The notes: a model not told the origin generated them from the sequence alone. A stretch of DNA of 64,000 bases from an uncultured Bacteroidia bacterium (GCA_902801205.1 CADCHE010000001.1:186001-250000); one strand, 5' to 3'. Counted from the first letter of the stretch, positions 7,647 through 17,023 are shown. Numbers and translations: made by a program.

Positions 7647-8558
7647 CTATCGCGAAAGGCGCACGACGATGCTCAGCGGGAGCACCCGGTCGGAGCGGTC
7701 GCGCAGGGCGAGTTCGCCGCTCTGTACGGACGCCCGGGCGCCGAGTCGCAGCGCTTCCCGGACCACCGTTTCGCCCAGGGCGGCTGAAAAACCGTTGGAA
7801 TAGAGGTTCAGCACGAGGAAGCTGTCCTTCTCGGCGAGCAGTGCGCCGACGCCTTCCATCATCTCGTACAGGCATTCGTCCAGCTTCCATTTTTCGCCGT
7901 CCGGTCCGTGGCCATAGGCCGGCGGATCGAGGATGATGCCCTGGTAGGTGTTGCCCCGGCGCACTTCGCGGCGGACAAACTTCATCGCGTCTTCCACCAC
8001 CCACCGGATGTCCTGCAGACCGCTGCGGTCCTGGTTTTCGTGGGCCCAGGTGACGACCTGGCGGACGGAGTCGAGGTGCGTCACGTCGGCTCCGGCGCAG
8101 CGGGCGGCCAGCGAGGCGCCGCCGGTATAGGCGAAGAGGTTCAGCACCTTGGGGATGCGCTCCTGCTTTTCGCGGATCTCCCGGGTGCTCCGCCAGATGT
8201 ACTCCCAGTTGGGCGCCTGTTCCGGAAACACGCCCACGTGCTTGAACGAGGTCAGGCCGAGCCGGAGCCGGAAAGCGGGGCCGTCCTGGCCATAGCGGAT
8301 CCACCACTGGTCGGGCATCTTTCGCAGCCGGTCCCAGGTGCCGCTGTCCTCCTTGCCGGCCTTGCCGAAGCCGGCGCCGGGAGCGAACCTCGTGTGCGTC
8401 AGCTTGTCCCATTCTCCTTGCCCCAACGCCTTCTTCCAAAGGGCCTTGGGTTCGGGACGGGCGAGGAAGAAGTCGCCGAAGCGTTCCAGTTTTTCACCTT
8501 CTCCGCAGTCGACGAGTTCGTAGTCCTGCCAGGAGGGGGAGGGGAATTCGAGGGTCAT
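7647..8558 (-). CDS. Class I SAM-dependent rRNA methyltransferase (RlmI/RlmK-like)
   Basis: This 303-residue protein is a class I SAM-dependent methyltransferase with the RlmI/RlmK-type catalytic domain but without a PUA domain. The SAM-binding motif I is KVLNLFAYTGGASLAA, motif II is the acidic HLDSV turn, and motif IV is IILDPPAYGHG, the D/NPPY catalytic loop for base methylation. These features point to methylation of a base in 23S rRNA, but the exact target cannot be read from sequence. A TATCTTTG element at 8597-8590 lies 31 nt before the ATG at 8558. The gene is divergent from pgk. Confidence 0.82.
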   Translation of the reverse strand: MTLEFPSPSWQDYELVDCGEGEKLERFGDFFLARPEPKALWKKALGQGEWDKLTHTRFAPGAGFGKAGKEDSGTWDRLRKMPDQWWIRYGQDGPAFRLRLGLTSFKHVGVFPEQAPNWEYIWRSTREIREKQERIPKVLNLFAYTGGASLAARCAGADVTHLDSVRQVVTWAHENQDRSGLQDIRWVVEDAMKFVRREVRRGNTYQGIILDPPAYGHGPDGEKWKLDECLYEMMEGVGALLAEKDSFLVLNLYSNGFSAALGETVVREALRLGARASVQSGELALRDRSDRVLPLSIVVRLSR

Positions 8559-8589
8559 GTGCAGGTTCTTTTCGTAATGTTCTTCGCCG

Positions 8590-8597
8590 CAAAGATA
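8590..8597 (-). promoter_or_regulatory. -7 element of the methyltransferase gene
   Basis: TATCTTTG on the minus strand, 31 nt before the ATG at 8558 and divergent from the pgk promoter. Confidence 0.6.
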
Positions 8598-8629
8598 ATA
8601 TTATTTTGGGCCGATTCATTGAAATTTGT

Positions 8630-8637
8630 TATCTTTG
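8630..8637 (+). promoter_or_regulatory. -7 element of pgk
   Basis: TATCTTTG with TTG triplets about 10-20 nt upstream; 28 nt before the pgk ATG at 8666. Confidence 0.65.
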
Positions 8638-8665
8638 CGGGGTTTAGAAAACAAATAACAGTATT

Positions 8666-9919
8666 ATGCAACAGCACATCGACTCTTACGACTTTACCGG
8701 TAAGAAAGCCATTGTCCGCGTGGACTTCAACGTCCCGCTCGACGAGAATTTCAACATCACCGACGACACCCGCATCCGCGCCGCGGTGCCTACGCTCAAG
8801 AAAGTGCTCGAGAAAGGGGGTTCCCTCATCCTGATGTCCCATCTGGGCCGCCCGAAGAAGGTCGATCCCAAGTTTTCCCTCAAACATATCGTGAATCGTG
8901 TCTCCGAACGGCTGGGCGTTCCCGTCCAGTTCGCGGATGATTGCCAGGCGGCGGACGCGCAGGCCGCGGCCCTCAAGCCCGGCGAGGTCCTGCTGCTTGA
9001 GAACCTCCGCTACTACGCTGAGGAGGAAGGCAAGCCCCGGGGGCTCGCCGACGATGCGACTGATGAGGAGAAGAAGGCCGCCAAGAAGGCGGTGAAGGAG
9101 AGCCAGAAAGCCTTCGTGAAGAAGCTCGCCTCCTATGCTGACTGCTACATCAATGACGCCTTCGGCACCGCGCATCGCGCACATGCCTCCACGGCTCTCA
9201 TTGCCGAGTATTTCCCGAATGACAAGATGTTCGGCTACCTGATGGAGAAGGAAATCGCCGCGATCGACAATGTCCTCAAGAACGCGAAGCGCCCCTTCAC
9301 CGCCATCATCGGCGGTTCCAAGGTTTCCAGCAAGCTGGGCGTGATCAAGAACCTGCTCGACAAGGTCGACAACCTGATCATCGGCGGCGGCATGGGTTAC
9401 ACCTTCATCAAGGCCCAGGGCGGCCATATCGGCAATTCCCTCCATGAGGATGAACTCATCCCCGACGCCCTCGAGGTGATGAAGGCGGCCAAGGAGAAGG
9501 GTGTCAACCTTTCCCTGTCCGTGGCGACCGTCGGTGCGCAGGAGTTCTCCAACGACGCCGAGCGCAAGGTCTTCGACATCTTCAACATCCCGGACGGCTG
9601 GGAGGGCATGGATGCCGCCGAGGCCTCCCTCGAGAACTGGAAGAAGATCATCCTCGCCTCCAAGACCATCCTCTGGAACGGCCCGGTCGGCGTGTTCGAG
9701 CTTCCGAATTTCGCCCACGGCACCGAGAAGATCGCGGAGTACGTGGCGGAGGCCACCCAGAACGGTGCCTGGTCGCTTGTCGGCGGCGGTGATTCCGTCG
9801 CAGCCGTGACGAAGATGGGCTTCGCCGACAAGGTGAGCTACGTCTCCACCGGCGGCGGTGCGATGCTCGAGGCCATCGAAGGCAAGGAACTTCCGGGCGT
9901 CGCCGCCATCCGCGGCTGA
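8666..9919 (+). CDS. pgk: Phosphoglycerate kinase
   Basis: This 417-residue enzyme transfers phosphate from 1,3-bisphosphoglycerate to ADP in glycolysis. The family signature [12 protein letters not shown] is at residues about 17-28, and the substrate-binding SHLGRPKK and basic loop [12 protein letters not shown] are present. In the C-terminal nucleotide domain [31 protein letters not shown] and [14 protein letters not shown] are all intact. Length is normal. It has its own promoter and is followed by a strong terminator, so it is monocistronic. Confidence 0.98.
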   Translation: MQQHIDSYDFTGKKAIVRVDFNVPLDENFNITDDTRIRAAVPTLKKVLEKGGSLILMSHLGRPKKVDPKFSLKHIVNRVSERLGVPVQFADDCQAADAQAAALKPGEVLLLENLRYYAEEEGKPRGLADDATDEEKKAAKKAVKESQKAFVKKLASYADCYINDAFGTAHRAHASTALIAEYFPNDKMFGYLMEKEIAAIDNVLKNAKRPFTAIIGGSKVSSKLGVIKNLLDKVDNLIIGGGMGYTFIKAQGGHIGNSLHEDELIPDALEVMKAAKEKGVNLSLSVATVGAQEFSNDAERKVFDIFNIPDGWEGMDAAEASLENWKKIILASKTILWNGPVGVFELPNFAHGTEKIAEYVAEATQNGAWSLVGGGDSVAAVTKMGFADKVSYVSTGGGAMLEAIEGKELPGVAAIRG

Positions 9920-9943
9920 TCCGCCTGAAAGAAAGGAAAAAGA

Positions 9944-9976
9944 GAGAACGTCGGTCCCGGCGTTCTCCCTTTTTTT
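9944..9976 (+). terminator. Rho-independent terminator of pgk
   Basis: GAGAACG (9944-9950) pairs with CGTTCTC (9961-9967), with extra pairs inside the loop, and is followed by seven T at 9970-9976. The lgt -7 element begins two bases later. Confidence 0.85.
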
Positions 9977-9977
9977 G

Positions 9978-9985
9978 TATCTTTG
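9978..9985 (+). promoter_or_regulatory. -7 element of lgt
   Basis: TATCTTTG starts directly after the T-run of the pgk terminator and lies 18 nt before the lgt ATG at 10004. Confidence 0.6.
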
Positions 9986-10003
9986 ACGAAAATTGGAAAG
10001 ACG

Positions 10004-10894
10004 ATGGATTTACTTTACGTTCACTGGCACATGAACCCGGAGCTGCTGCGCATCGGCTCCTTCGCCATCCGCTGGTACGGACTCCTGTTCGTCTCGGGGT
10101 TCATCTTGGGATATTGGATGTTTACGAAATTCTTCGACCGCGAGCACCTGGACAAGGATATCCTCGACCCGCTCCTGTACACCCTGCTGATCGGCACCCT
10201 CGTGGGCGCTCGCCTGGGACACTGCATCTTCTACCAGCCCGACTATTACTTCGGCTCGTGGAAGGGTTTCCTGGAGATCTTCATGGTCTGGAAGGGCGGC
10301 CTCGCCAGCCACGGCGGCACCATCGTCCTCTTCTTCGCCATGATTTGGTTCGCCCATAAATACGGAAAGAAGAACCACATCGATTTCGTCTGGATCCTCG
10401 ATCATCTGGTTATCCCGGTGGCTTTCGCCGCAACGTTTATCCGCCTTGGAAATCTCTGTAACTCTGAAATTTACGGGCATACAACAAGCCTCCCGTGGGG
10501 GTTCATCTTCGAATTGCGCGGCGAGACGGAGCCCAAGCATCCCACCCAGCTTTACGAAGCGCTCACCTACCTGTTCCTGGGCTTCTTCCTCCTCTGGCTG
10601 TATTGGAAACGTCTTGACAAGACCTACCGGGGGACGTTCATCGGCATCTTCTTCATCGTCTGCTTCGGCATGCGTTTCCTCATCGAGTTCGTCAAGGAAC
10701 CGCAGGTCGCCTTCGAAGAGGGCATGGCGCTGAACATGGGCCAGATCCTGAGCATCCCGTTCGTCCTCCTGGGCATCGGTTTCCTGGTCTACGCCTACAC
10801 CCGGAAGATTCCTGCACGGGCCATCGTGCCGGACAAAATGACGCCGCCCCGCCCCAGCGTTTCGCACGCGAAGCCCGTCTCCCGGAAAGATTAA
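10004..10894 (+). CDS. lgt: Prolipoprotein diacylglyceryl transferase
   Basis: This 296-residue inner-membrane enzyme moves diacylglycerol from phosphatidylglycerol onto the lipobox cysteine of prolipoproteins, the first step of lipoprotein maturation. The essential HGG motif is in GGLASHGGTIV, the Lgt signature is FIRLGNLCNSEIYG, and HPTQLYEAL and RFLIEFVKEPQ are present. About seven membrane segments are visible. The ATG at 10004 gives MDLLYVHWHMNPELL, a normal Lgt N-terminus; an earlier in-frame TTG lies within the promoter. The C-terminal 25 residues form a basic tail. Several lipoproteins in this window are likely clients. Confidence 0.96.
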   Translation: MDLLYVHWHMNPELLRIGSFAIRWYGLLFVSGFILGYWMFTKFFDREHLDKDILDPLLYTLLIGTLVGARLGHCIFYQPDYYFGSWKGFLEIFMVWKGGLASHGGTIVLFFAMIWFAHKYGKKNHIDFVWILDHLVIPVAFAATFIRLGNLCNSEIYGHTTSLPWGFIFELRGETEPKHPTQLYEALTYLFLGFFLLWLYWKRLDKTYRGTFIGIFFIVCFGMRFLIEFVKEPQVAFEEGMALNMGQILSIPFVLLGIGFLVYAYTRKIPARAIVPDKMTPPRPSVSHAKPVSRKD

Positions 10895-10934
10895 TCGTTT
10901 TTGCTTCTCCGGCTGTTTATTTTTGTTGAAAAAA

Positions 10935-10968
10935 GCCATTCGGCCCCATCGTTTAGGGGTTGAATGGC
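10935..10968. terminator. 13-bp inverted repeat between lgt and the efflux operon
   Basis: GCCATTCGGCCCC (10935-10947) pairs with GGGGTTGAATGGC (10956-10968) through 13 positions including two G-T wobbles, with an 8-nt loop. AATATTTTTG follows on the + strand and a run of A precedes it, so it could end transcription from lgt. It directly abuts the -7-like element at 10971-10978 and could also be an operator for the efflux operon. Confidence 0.6.
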
Positions 10969-10970
10969 AA

Positions 10971-10978
10971 TATTTTTG
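10971..10978 (+). promoter_or_regulatory. Probable -7 element of the RND efflux operon
   Basis: TATTTTTG matches TAnnTTTG and lies 63 nt before the ATG of the TolC-family gene at 11042. The inverted repeat ends two bases upstream, so hairpin or protein binding there would overlap the promoter. Confidence 0.5.
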
Positions 10979-11041
10979 TTGCATTGGGGCGGGCCCGCGC
11001 GCCCTTGCGAAGCGGGCATTAAAATTTTAACAGAAAGATTC

Positions 11042-12526
11042 ATGAAAAGAAAGGCTTTTCTCCTGGCTGCGGCCCTGACGCTCACCCTTCCTTTCCATGC
11101 GGCGGCGCAGCTGCGGGACGAGGTCCGGCCGGTGGAACAGGAAGATACGCTGCGGCTGACGCTGGAACAGGCATTGCAGATCGCCCTGAGCGAAAACGTG
11201 GCGGTGAAAGTGGCGGACAAAGAGATCGAACGGGCGGAATATGCAAGGAAGGGGACCTATGCGTCGCTCTTCCCCCAGGTGAACGGAAACGCTGCGTTCC
11301 AGCGGACGATCAAGAAGCAGGTGATGTACATGGACTTCGACATGAGTTCGATGGGATTCGGCGGCGGTGAAGGCGCGGCGTCCGGTGAAGGAGAAGAATC
11401 TTCGGCGCCGGCTGCGGCCGCTGCGCGGGGCGGTTCTTCCGGCGGCGGCATTGAAGTCGGCCGCTGGAATACCTGGAATGCCGGCGTCTCCGCAACGATG
11501 CCCCTTGTCAACGCCCAGCTCTGGAAGAGCCTCGCCATCAGTGGCGAGCAGGTGGAGTTGGCCGTGGAACAGGCCCGCTCCTCCCGTCTGGACATGGTGA
11601 CGCAGGTCAAACAGGCGTTCTATGCCGTCCTGCTCGCCAAGGAGGCCCTGCGCGTCTATGAGGAGGTCTGGGAGAATGCCGTCAAGAGCTTCGAGCAGAC
11701 CCGCCGCAGGTACAATGCCCAGAAGGCGTCGGAACTGGAGTTTACCCGTGCCCAGGCGACGGTGGCGAATGCCATTCCGAACTTGTACAACGCCGAGAAT
11801 TCGGTGGCGCTCTCCCTGTGGCAGCTCAAGGCGGTGATGGGCGTCGACCTGGATGCCGCCATCGACGTAGCCGGTTCACTGGAAGACTTTGCGGAAGGGC
11901 TTTCCTATGACGAGGCCCTGGCCGACGAGGTCGACCTGTCGGGCAACTCGTCGCTGCGCCAGCTGGCGATCCAGGCTGAACAGCTCGCGGAGACGGTCAA
12001 ACTGCAGAAATACGCGTACCTTCCTTCGCTGGCGGCCAATTATTCCTACAGCATCAACGCGATGACGAACGACTTCAAGTTCAGCGAATACCGCTGGACG
12101 CCGTATTCCTACGTGGGCATCAGCCTGAACATCCCCATTTTCTCGGGCGGGAAACGTCTCAATGACGTCCGCGTCGCGAAGGTGCAGCAGGCGGAACTGA
12201 ACTACCAGCGGGTCGATACGGAGCGCCGCCTGCGGATTGCCATCCGCCAGTACCTGACGACCATGGAAACCTCCCTGCGGAGCCTGGCGGCAGCGCGTGA
12301 AGCGGCTGCCACTGCGCGGAAAGCCTACGACATCAGCGCCAAGTCCTATGATGTGGGACGCAGCACGATCACCGACCTCAACGACGCCTCCCTGGCGCTG
12401 ACCCAGGCCGAACTGTCCGTCTCGCAGGCGGTGTACAACTTCGTCGTGGCCAAGTCGCAGCTCGAGCAGACACTCGGGTATGATTTCCTGGACGAAAACG
12501 GCGCGGTCGACCTTCAGAACAGATAA
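11042..12526 (+). CDS. TolC-family outer-membrane efflux protein
   Basis: This 494-residue protein begins with a signal peptide (MKRKAFLLAAALTLTLPFHA, then AAAQ) and carries two outer-membrane-efflux repeats of long helices, the fold of TolC ducts. It is the first gene of an operon with an MFP adaptor, an RND pump and a PG0541-like protein. A low-complexity Gly/Ser/Glu/Ala stretch at about residues 103-135 interrupts the first repeat; this is unusual and probably a surface loop. The ATG at 11042 is chosen because it yields the signal peptide; an earlier in-frame ATG at 10964 falls in the hairpin-promoter region. The gene order matches PG0538-PG0541 of Porphyromonas gingivalis. Confidence 0.92.
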   Translation: MKRKAFLLAAALTLTLPFHAAAQLRDEVRPVEQEDTLRLTLEQALQIALSENVAVKVADKEIERAEYARKGTYASLFPQVNGNAAFQRTIKKQVMYMDFDMSSMGFGGGEGAASGEGEESSAPAAAAARGGSSGGGIEVGRWNTWNAGVSATMPLVNAQLWKSLAISGEQVELAVEQARSSRLDMVTQVKQAFYAVLLAKEALRVYEEVWENAVKSFEQTRRRYNAQKASELEFTRAQATVANAIPNLYNAENSVALSLWQLKAVMGVDLDAAIDVAGSLEDFAEGLSYDEALADEVDLSGNSSLRQLAIQAEQLAETVKLQKYAYLPSLAANYSYSINAMTNDFKFSEYRWTPYSYVGISLNIPIFSGGKRLNDVRVAKVQQAELNYQRVDTERRLRIAIRQYLTTMETSLRSLAAAREAAATARKAYDISAKSYDVGRSTITDLNDASLALTQAELSVSQAVYNFVVAKSQLEQTLGYDFLDENGAVDLQNR

Positions 12527-12543
12527 TCAGAAAGAAAAAAGAT

Positions 12544-13590
12544 ATGAACAGAAGCATCAAGATCAGCCTGCTGGCAGCGGCCGTCCTGGCCGTGGCCTGC
12601 CAGGGCAACCAGAAGAAGGAGGAAGGAGCCGCGGCGGCACCGCAGGCCCCTGCCGCCGGCGTGGAGCAGCTCATCCGCGTGAGCGCGGATACGGCCCGGA
12701 CGATGGACGTCGCCCAGACCGAAGTCTACACTTCCACCGTGCAGGCGTATGCCGTCAACAACATCGCGCCACTTTCCGGCGGACGGATCCGGAAGATCAA
12801 CGTGGAGGTGGGTTCCTTCGTCGGCCGCGGCCAGGTGCTGGCCGTGATGGACGACGCCCAGCTCGCGCAGACGCAGCTCAAGCTCGTCAACGACTCCACG
12901 GAACTGGAGCGCCTGCGCGCCCTGTACCGTGAAGGCGGCGTGTCGCAGTCGGATTTCGAGGCGGCGGAAATGGCTTTCAACGTGAGCCGCAAGTCCTACG
13001 AGAACCTGGTGGAGAATACCTACCTGCGCTCGCCGATCAGCGGTGTCGTCTCCGCCCGGAACTATGACCGGGGTGACCTGTATGCCGGGCAGCCCATCTT
13101 CGTAGTCCAGCAGATCACGCCGGTGAAGCTGCTGGTGGGCATCTCCGAGACGGACTATACGCAGGTCCATGTCGGCGACGAGGTTTCGATCACCGCCGAC
13201 GCCCTGCCCGGCCGGACGTTCACGGGGAAGGTCGCCCGCATCCATCCGACGGTCGACCCCGCCACCCGCACGTTCACCGCGGAGGTGCAGGTCCCGAATG
13301 CGGACCGTACCCTGCGTCCGGGCATGTTCGCCCGCGTGAAGGTGGAATTCGGCGTGAACCACAGCGTGGTGCTGCCGGATGTCGCCGTCGTGAAGCAGCA
13401 GGGCTCCGGACAGCGTTTTGTCTTCATCCTGGAGAACGGAACGGCCCGCAGCGTGGCCGTGACCCTCGGCCGCCACTTCGACACGTATTACGAGATTCTG
13501 GAAGGCGTTTCCGAGGGCGACCTGGTCGCTACCCGGGGCAGCTCGGGCCTGAAGAACGGCGCCCGGGTCGAAATCGTCGAGAACAACTAA
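12544..13590 (+). CDS. RND efflux periplasmic adaptor lipoprotein (HlyD/MFP family)
   Basis: This 348-residue protein has a lipoprotein signal ending in the lipobox LAVAC, followed by a low-complexity Ala/Pro/Gly linker. It then has the membrane-fusion-protein layout: a biotinyl-lipoyl half-motif (GGRIRKINVEVGSFVGRGQ), a short alpha hairpin, the second half (YLRSPISGVVSARNYDRGD), a beta-barrel domain and a membrane-proximal domain. It should bridge the RND pump to the TolC duct and sit lipid-anchored in the inner membrane's periplasmic face. It lies between the TolC gene (17 nt) and the pump gene (13 nt). Confidence 0.94.
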   Translation: MNRSIKISLLAAAVLAVACQGNQKKEEGAAAAPQAPAAGVEQLIRVSADTARTMDVAQTEVYTSTVQAYAVNNIAPLSGGRIRKINVEVGSFVGRGQVLAVMDDAQLAQTQLKLVNDSTELERLRALYREGGVSQSDFEAAEMAFNVSRKSYENLVENTYLRSPISGVVSARNYDRGDLYAGQPIFVVQQITPVKLLVGISETDYTQVHVGDEVSITADALPGRTFTGKVARIHPTVDPATRTFTAEVQVPNADRTLRPGMFARVKVEFGVNHSVVLPDVAVVKQQGSGQRFVFILENGTARSVAVTLGRHFDTYYEILEGVSEGDLVATRGSSGLKNGARVEIVENN

Positions 13591-13603
13591 TCTTCCTGCG
13601 CGT

Positions 13604-16600
13604 ATGAGCATCTACAGAACCGCAGTGAAGAATCCGGTCACGACGGGCCTGGTGTTCCTGGCCTTCGCGATCTTCGGAATCTATTCGCTGACAAAGACTT
13701 CGATTGCGCAGTTCCCTGACTTCGACGCCAACGTCGTGATGGTGATGTCGTCGTACCAGGGGGCGAGCGCCTCGGATATCGAGAACAACCTGACGAAACT
13801 GCTGGAGAACACGCTCAACAGTGTCGAGAACCTGAAGAACATGACCTCCCGTTCGCGGGAGAACATTGCGGTCGTGATCCTCGAGTTCGAGTACGGAACC
13901 GACATCGACAAGGCCACCAACGACATCCGCGACAAACTGGACCTGGTGAACAACACGATGCCGGACGGGGCGACGACTCCGGTGCTCTTCAAGTTCGGTA
14001 TGGACGACATGCCGATCATGATCCTCTCCGCCACCGCGGACGAGAGCATGCCGGGCCTGGACAAGATCCTGGACGACCGCCTGACCACGCCGCTGGGCCG
14101 TGTCAAGGGCGTCGGTACCATCTCCGTGTCCGGTGCGCCGAAGCGCGAGATCCAGGTGTATTGCGACCCTGAGAAACTGCAGGCCTACAACCTGACGGTG
14201 GCCGGCATCTCGTCGGTCATCGCCTCCGAGAACCGCAACATCCCTTCGGGCAACATCGATATCGGTACGGAAACGTTCACCTTGCGCGTGGAGAAGGAAT
14301 TCAAGTCGCCCGACGAACTGCTGGACATCGTCGTCGGTTCCTACGGCGGCAACCTGGTCTACCTGCGTGACGTCGCCACCGTCGTGGACGGACTGGAGGA
14401 GAAATCGCAGGAGTCCTACACGAACGGGACGCGTTCCGCGATGATCGCGATCCAGAAGCAGGCGGGCGCCAACACGGTGAACGTGATCAAGGCTACCAAG
14501 AAACGCCTCGCCCAGATCGAGCCCACGCTGCCTTCCGACATCCACATCACGACGGTCGTCGATTCGTCCGACAACATCATCAATACCATCAACTCCCTGA
14601 AGGAGACGATCCTCATTACCCTGCTGGTGGTCATGCTGGTGGTGTTCGTGTTCCTGGGCCGGTGGCGCGCAACGTTCATCATCGTCCTTTCCATCCCGAT
14701 CGCCCTGCTGGGTTCGCTCGTGTACCTCTTCGCGACCGGAAACACCCTGAATATCATTTCGATGTCCGCCCTTTCGATCGCCATCGGCATGGTGGTGGAC
14801 GACGCCATCGTCGTCCTGGAGAACATCTCCTCCCATCTGGACCGCGGCGAAAAACCGATGGAGGCGGCTGTCCACGGTACGTCCGAAGTGGGGATCTCCG
14901 TCATCGCTTCCACGCTGACGATGCTCTGCGTCTTCCTGCCGCTGACGATGGTTTCCGGCATGGCCGGCATCATGTTCAAGCAGCTGGGCTGGATCGTCAG
15001 CATCATCATGATCATCTCCACCACGGCGGCCCTGACCCTGGTGCCGATGCTCTGTTCGCGGATGCTCTCCAACAAGCCCAAGACCGGCCGGCTGCACCGG
15101 GCGATCTTCGATCCCATCGAGGCGTTCCTGGGCAAGGTGTCCGACGGGTACGGACGGCTGATCAACTGGTCGGTCTCCCACCGCAAACTGGTCGTCCTCC
15201 TCGCCCTGGCAATCTTCGTGGGCGTCCTCGGCCTGCTCGCCCCGGGCCTCAAGTCGGAGTACTTCCCGCATTCCGACCAGGGCCGACTGACGGTCAACAT
15301 CGAGCTGCCCGTGGGCACGGAACAGAGCGTGACGGGGGAATTCGCCCGGAACTTCGCTGACCGCCTGACCCGCGAAATCCCTGAGATCCAGGTGCTTCAG
15401 TATCGTTTCGGCCAAGCGAGCTCCGACAACGCCTTCGCCAGCATGCAGAGCAACGGTTCCTATGTGATCTCGATGAACGTCAACCTGGGTTCGATGGAAG
15501 ACCGCGAGCGCTCCGCCTCTGAAATCGCCGACATCGTCCGCCGTGACCTGCGGGAATATCCCGAGGTCAAGAAGGGGACGGTCTCGGAAGGCATGGGCGG
15601 CGTCGGCGGCGCTTCGACCATTACCCTGGAAATCTACGGATACGATTTTGACGAGACGGACCGTATCGCCGCCGAGATCCGCGACCAGATGCTGGCCGAT
15701 CCCTGCTTCACGCAGGTCGTCGCCAGCCGTGACGAGTATACGCCGGAGTACCTGGTCGACTTCGACCGCACGAAACTGGCTTCCAACGGCCTGAATTCGA
15801 CGATGGCCGCTTCCGCTTTCAGTGCGGCGATGAGCGGCTCCGTCGGCTCCTTCTACCGGGAGGAGGGCGAGGAATACAACATCCGCGTCCGCTACCCGAA
15901 GTATGCCCGTACCAGCGTGGAGGACATCGGCAACATCCCGGTCTACACCCCCGCCGGCACGGCCGTCCGCATCAAGGACCTGGGCCGCGTGGTGGAGAGC
16001 CGGGTCCCTCCGACCATCGAACGCAAGAACCGTGAGCGGTACATCTCGCTGACGGCCATCGTCGCCCGCGGCCATGCCCTGAGTGAAGCCGTGGAGTCGA
16101 CGAACGCCATCCTGCAGCGCACGAATATCCCCAGCAACATCACGACGGAGATCTCCGGCGACTTCGAGGACCAGCAGGAGATGTTCGGCAACCTGTTGGT
16201 GCTGATGCTGTTGATCGTGATCCTTGTCTACATGGTCATGGCCTCGCAGTTCGAGTCGTTCCTGGGACCGTTCGTAATCATGTTCTCGATTCCGTTCGCC
16301 CTCGTGGGCGTCATCCTCGGCCTGCGCGTGTCCGGCACGGCGCTGGGCGTGATGTCGATGATCGGTATCATCATCCTCCTGGGTATCGTGGTGAAGAACG
16401 GTATCGTGCTCATCGACTATACGATCCTCCTGCGCGAGCGGGGTATCGGCGTCGTGGAAGCGTCCGTCGCGGCGGCTCGCAGCCGTCTGCGCCCGATCCT
16501 CATGACCACCCTCACCACGGTGCTCGGTATGCTTCCGATGGCCCTCGGCCGCGGCGAAGGTTCCGAACTGTGGCGTTCGCTGGGCGCGACGGTGTGCTGG

Positions 16601-16705
16601 GGCCTTTCGGTCTCGACGCTCGTCACCTTGGTGCTCATCCCGGTCGTCTATTGTTCATTATCCTTGCGGCAGGAACGCCGCGCGCTTAAAAAAGCAAACC
16701 GATGA
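13604..16705 (+). CDS. RND efflux pump, inner-membrane permease
   Basis: This 1033-residue protein has the normal RND length and the two-fold layout of a transmembrane helix, a large periplasmic loop and six helices, repeated. The proton-relay pair of TM4 is seen in IGMVVDDAIVVLENI, and the second half carries GIVVKNGIVLIDY. It exports small molecules using proton-motive force as a trimer with the adaptor and TolC duct encoded upstream. The substrate is unknown. Its stop overlaps the start of the PG0541-like gene (ATGA), so the two are coupled. Confidence 0.96.
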   Translation: MSIYRTAVKNPVTTGLVFLAFAIFGIYSLTKTSIAQFPDFDANVVMVMSSYQGASASDIENNLTKLLENTLNSVENLKNMTSRSRENIAVVILEFEYGTDIDKATNDIRDKLDLVNNTMPDGATTPVLFKFGMDDMPIMILSATADESMPGLDKILDDRLTTPLGRVKGVGTISVSGAPKREIQVYCDPEKLQAYNLTVAGISSVIASENRNIPSGNIDIGTETFTLRVEKEFKSPDELLDIVVGSYGGNLVYLRDVATVVDGLEEKSQESYTNGTRSAMIAIQKQAGANTVNVIKATKKRLAQIEPTLPSDIHITTVVDSSDNIINTINSLKETILITLLVVMLVVFVFLGRWRATFIIVLSIPIALLGSLVYLFATGNTLNIISMSALSIAIGMVVDDAIVVLENISSHLDRGEKPMEAAVHGTSEVGISVIASTLTMLCVFLPLTMVSGMAGIMFKQLGWIVSIIMIISTTAALTLVPMLCSRMLSNKPKTGRLHRAIFDPIEAFLGKVSDGYGRLINWSVSHRKLVVLLALAIFVGVLGLLAPGLKSEYFPHSDQGRLTVNIELPVGTEQSVTGEFARNFADRLTREIPEIQVLQYRFGQASSDNAFASMQSNGSYVISMNVNLGSMEDRERSASEIADIVRRDLREYPEVKKGTVSEGMGGVGGASTITLEIYGYDFDETDRIAAEIRDQMLADPCFTQVVASRDEYTPEYLVDFDRTKLASNGLNSTMAASAFSAAMSGSVGSFYREEGEEYNIRVRYPKYARTSVEDIGNIPVYTPAGTAVRIKDLGRVVESRVPPTIERKNRERYISLTAIVARGHALSEAVESTNAILQRTNIPSNITTEISGDFEDQQEMFGNLLVLMLLIVILVYMVMASQFESFLGPFVIMFSIPFALVGVILGLRVSGTALGVMSMIGIIILLGIVVKNGIVLIDYTILLRERGIGVVEASVAAARSRLRPILMTTLTTVLGMLPMALGRGEGSELWRSLGATVCWGLSVSTLVTLVLIPVVYCSLSLRQERRALKKANR

Positions 16706-16995
16706 AAGCGATCTTCATCTCTTATAACCAGGCATTCGGCGACGAGGTCACCGACATGCTGGAAGCGCAGGGGCAGCGGGGATATACCCTCTGGTCCGAC
16801 ATCCAGGGACGCGGGGGTATCGACGGCGAACCCCATCTGGGCAACCATGCCTGGCCCACGATGAACTGCGCCGTGCTGGCCGTCGTCCCCGACGACCGGG
16901 CAGCCGCCATCCTGGAAGAAGCGGCCCGGATGGACCGGGAGTCGCCTGACCTGGGGCTTCGCGCCTTTCAGTGGAATGTGGAACAAGCCATATAG
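16702..16995 (+). CDS. PG0541 family transporter-associated small protein
   Basis: This 97-residue soluble protein starts inside the pump's stop codon (ATGA overlap). Its sequence (KAIFISYNQAFGDEVTDML, then HLGNHAWPTMNCAVLAVVPDD) matches the small PII-like proteins found after certain RND pumps and known as the PG0541 family. The size and alternating strand-helix pattern suggest a ferredoxin-like fold, which in PII relatives binds nucleotides or metals and regulates a transporter. Coupling to the pump supports a regulatory or sensing role. That role is inference; the family assignment is from memory of annotation practice. Confidence 0.72.
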   Translation: MKAIFISYNQAFGDEVTDMLEAQGQRGYTLWSDIQGRGGIDGEPHLGNHAWPTMNCAVLAVVPDDRAAAILEEAARMDRESPDLGLRAFQWNVEQAI

Positions 16996-17015
16996 TTTTT
17001 CCCGCTAAAAAGCCT

Positions 17016-17023
17016 TATCTTTG
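17016..17023 (+). promoter_or_regulatory. -7 element upstream of trxA
   Basis: TATCTTTG lies 28 nt before the ATG of trxA at 17052 and may drive the whole co-directional run to trmB. Confidence 0.65.

Noticed and set aside
13529..16075. Long minus-strand frame opposite the first RND pump
   Set aside because: Antisense shadow; the pump on + is complete with intact motifs. The frames opposite the second pump (61711-63420) and the barrel (39826-42567) are the same case.
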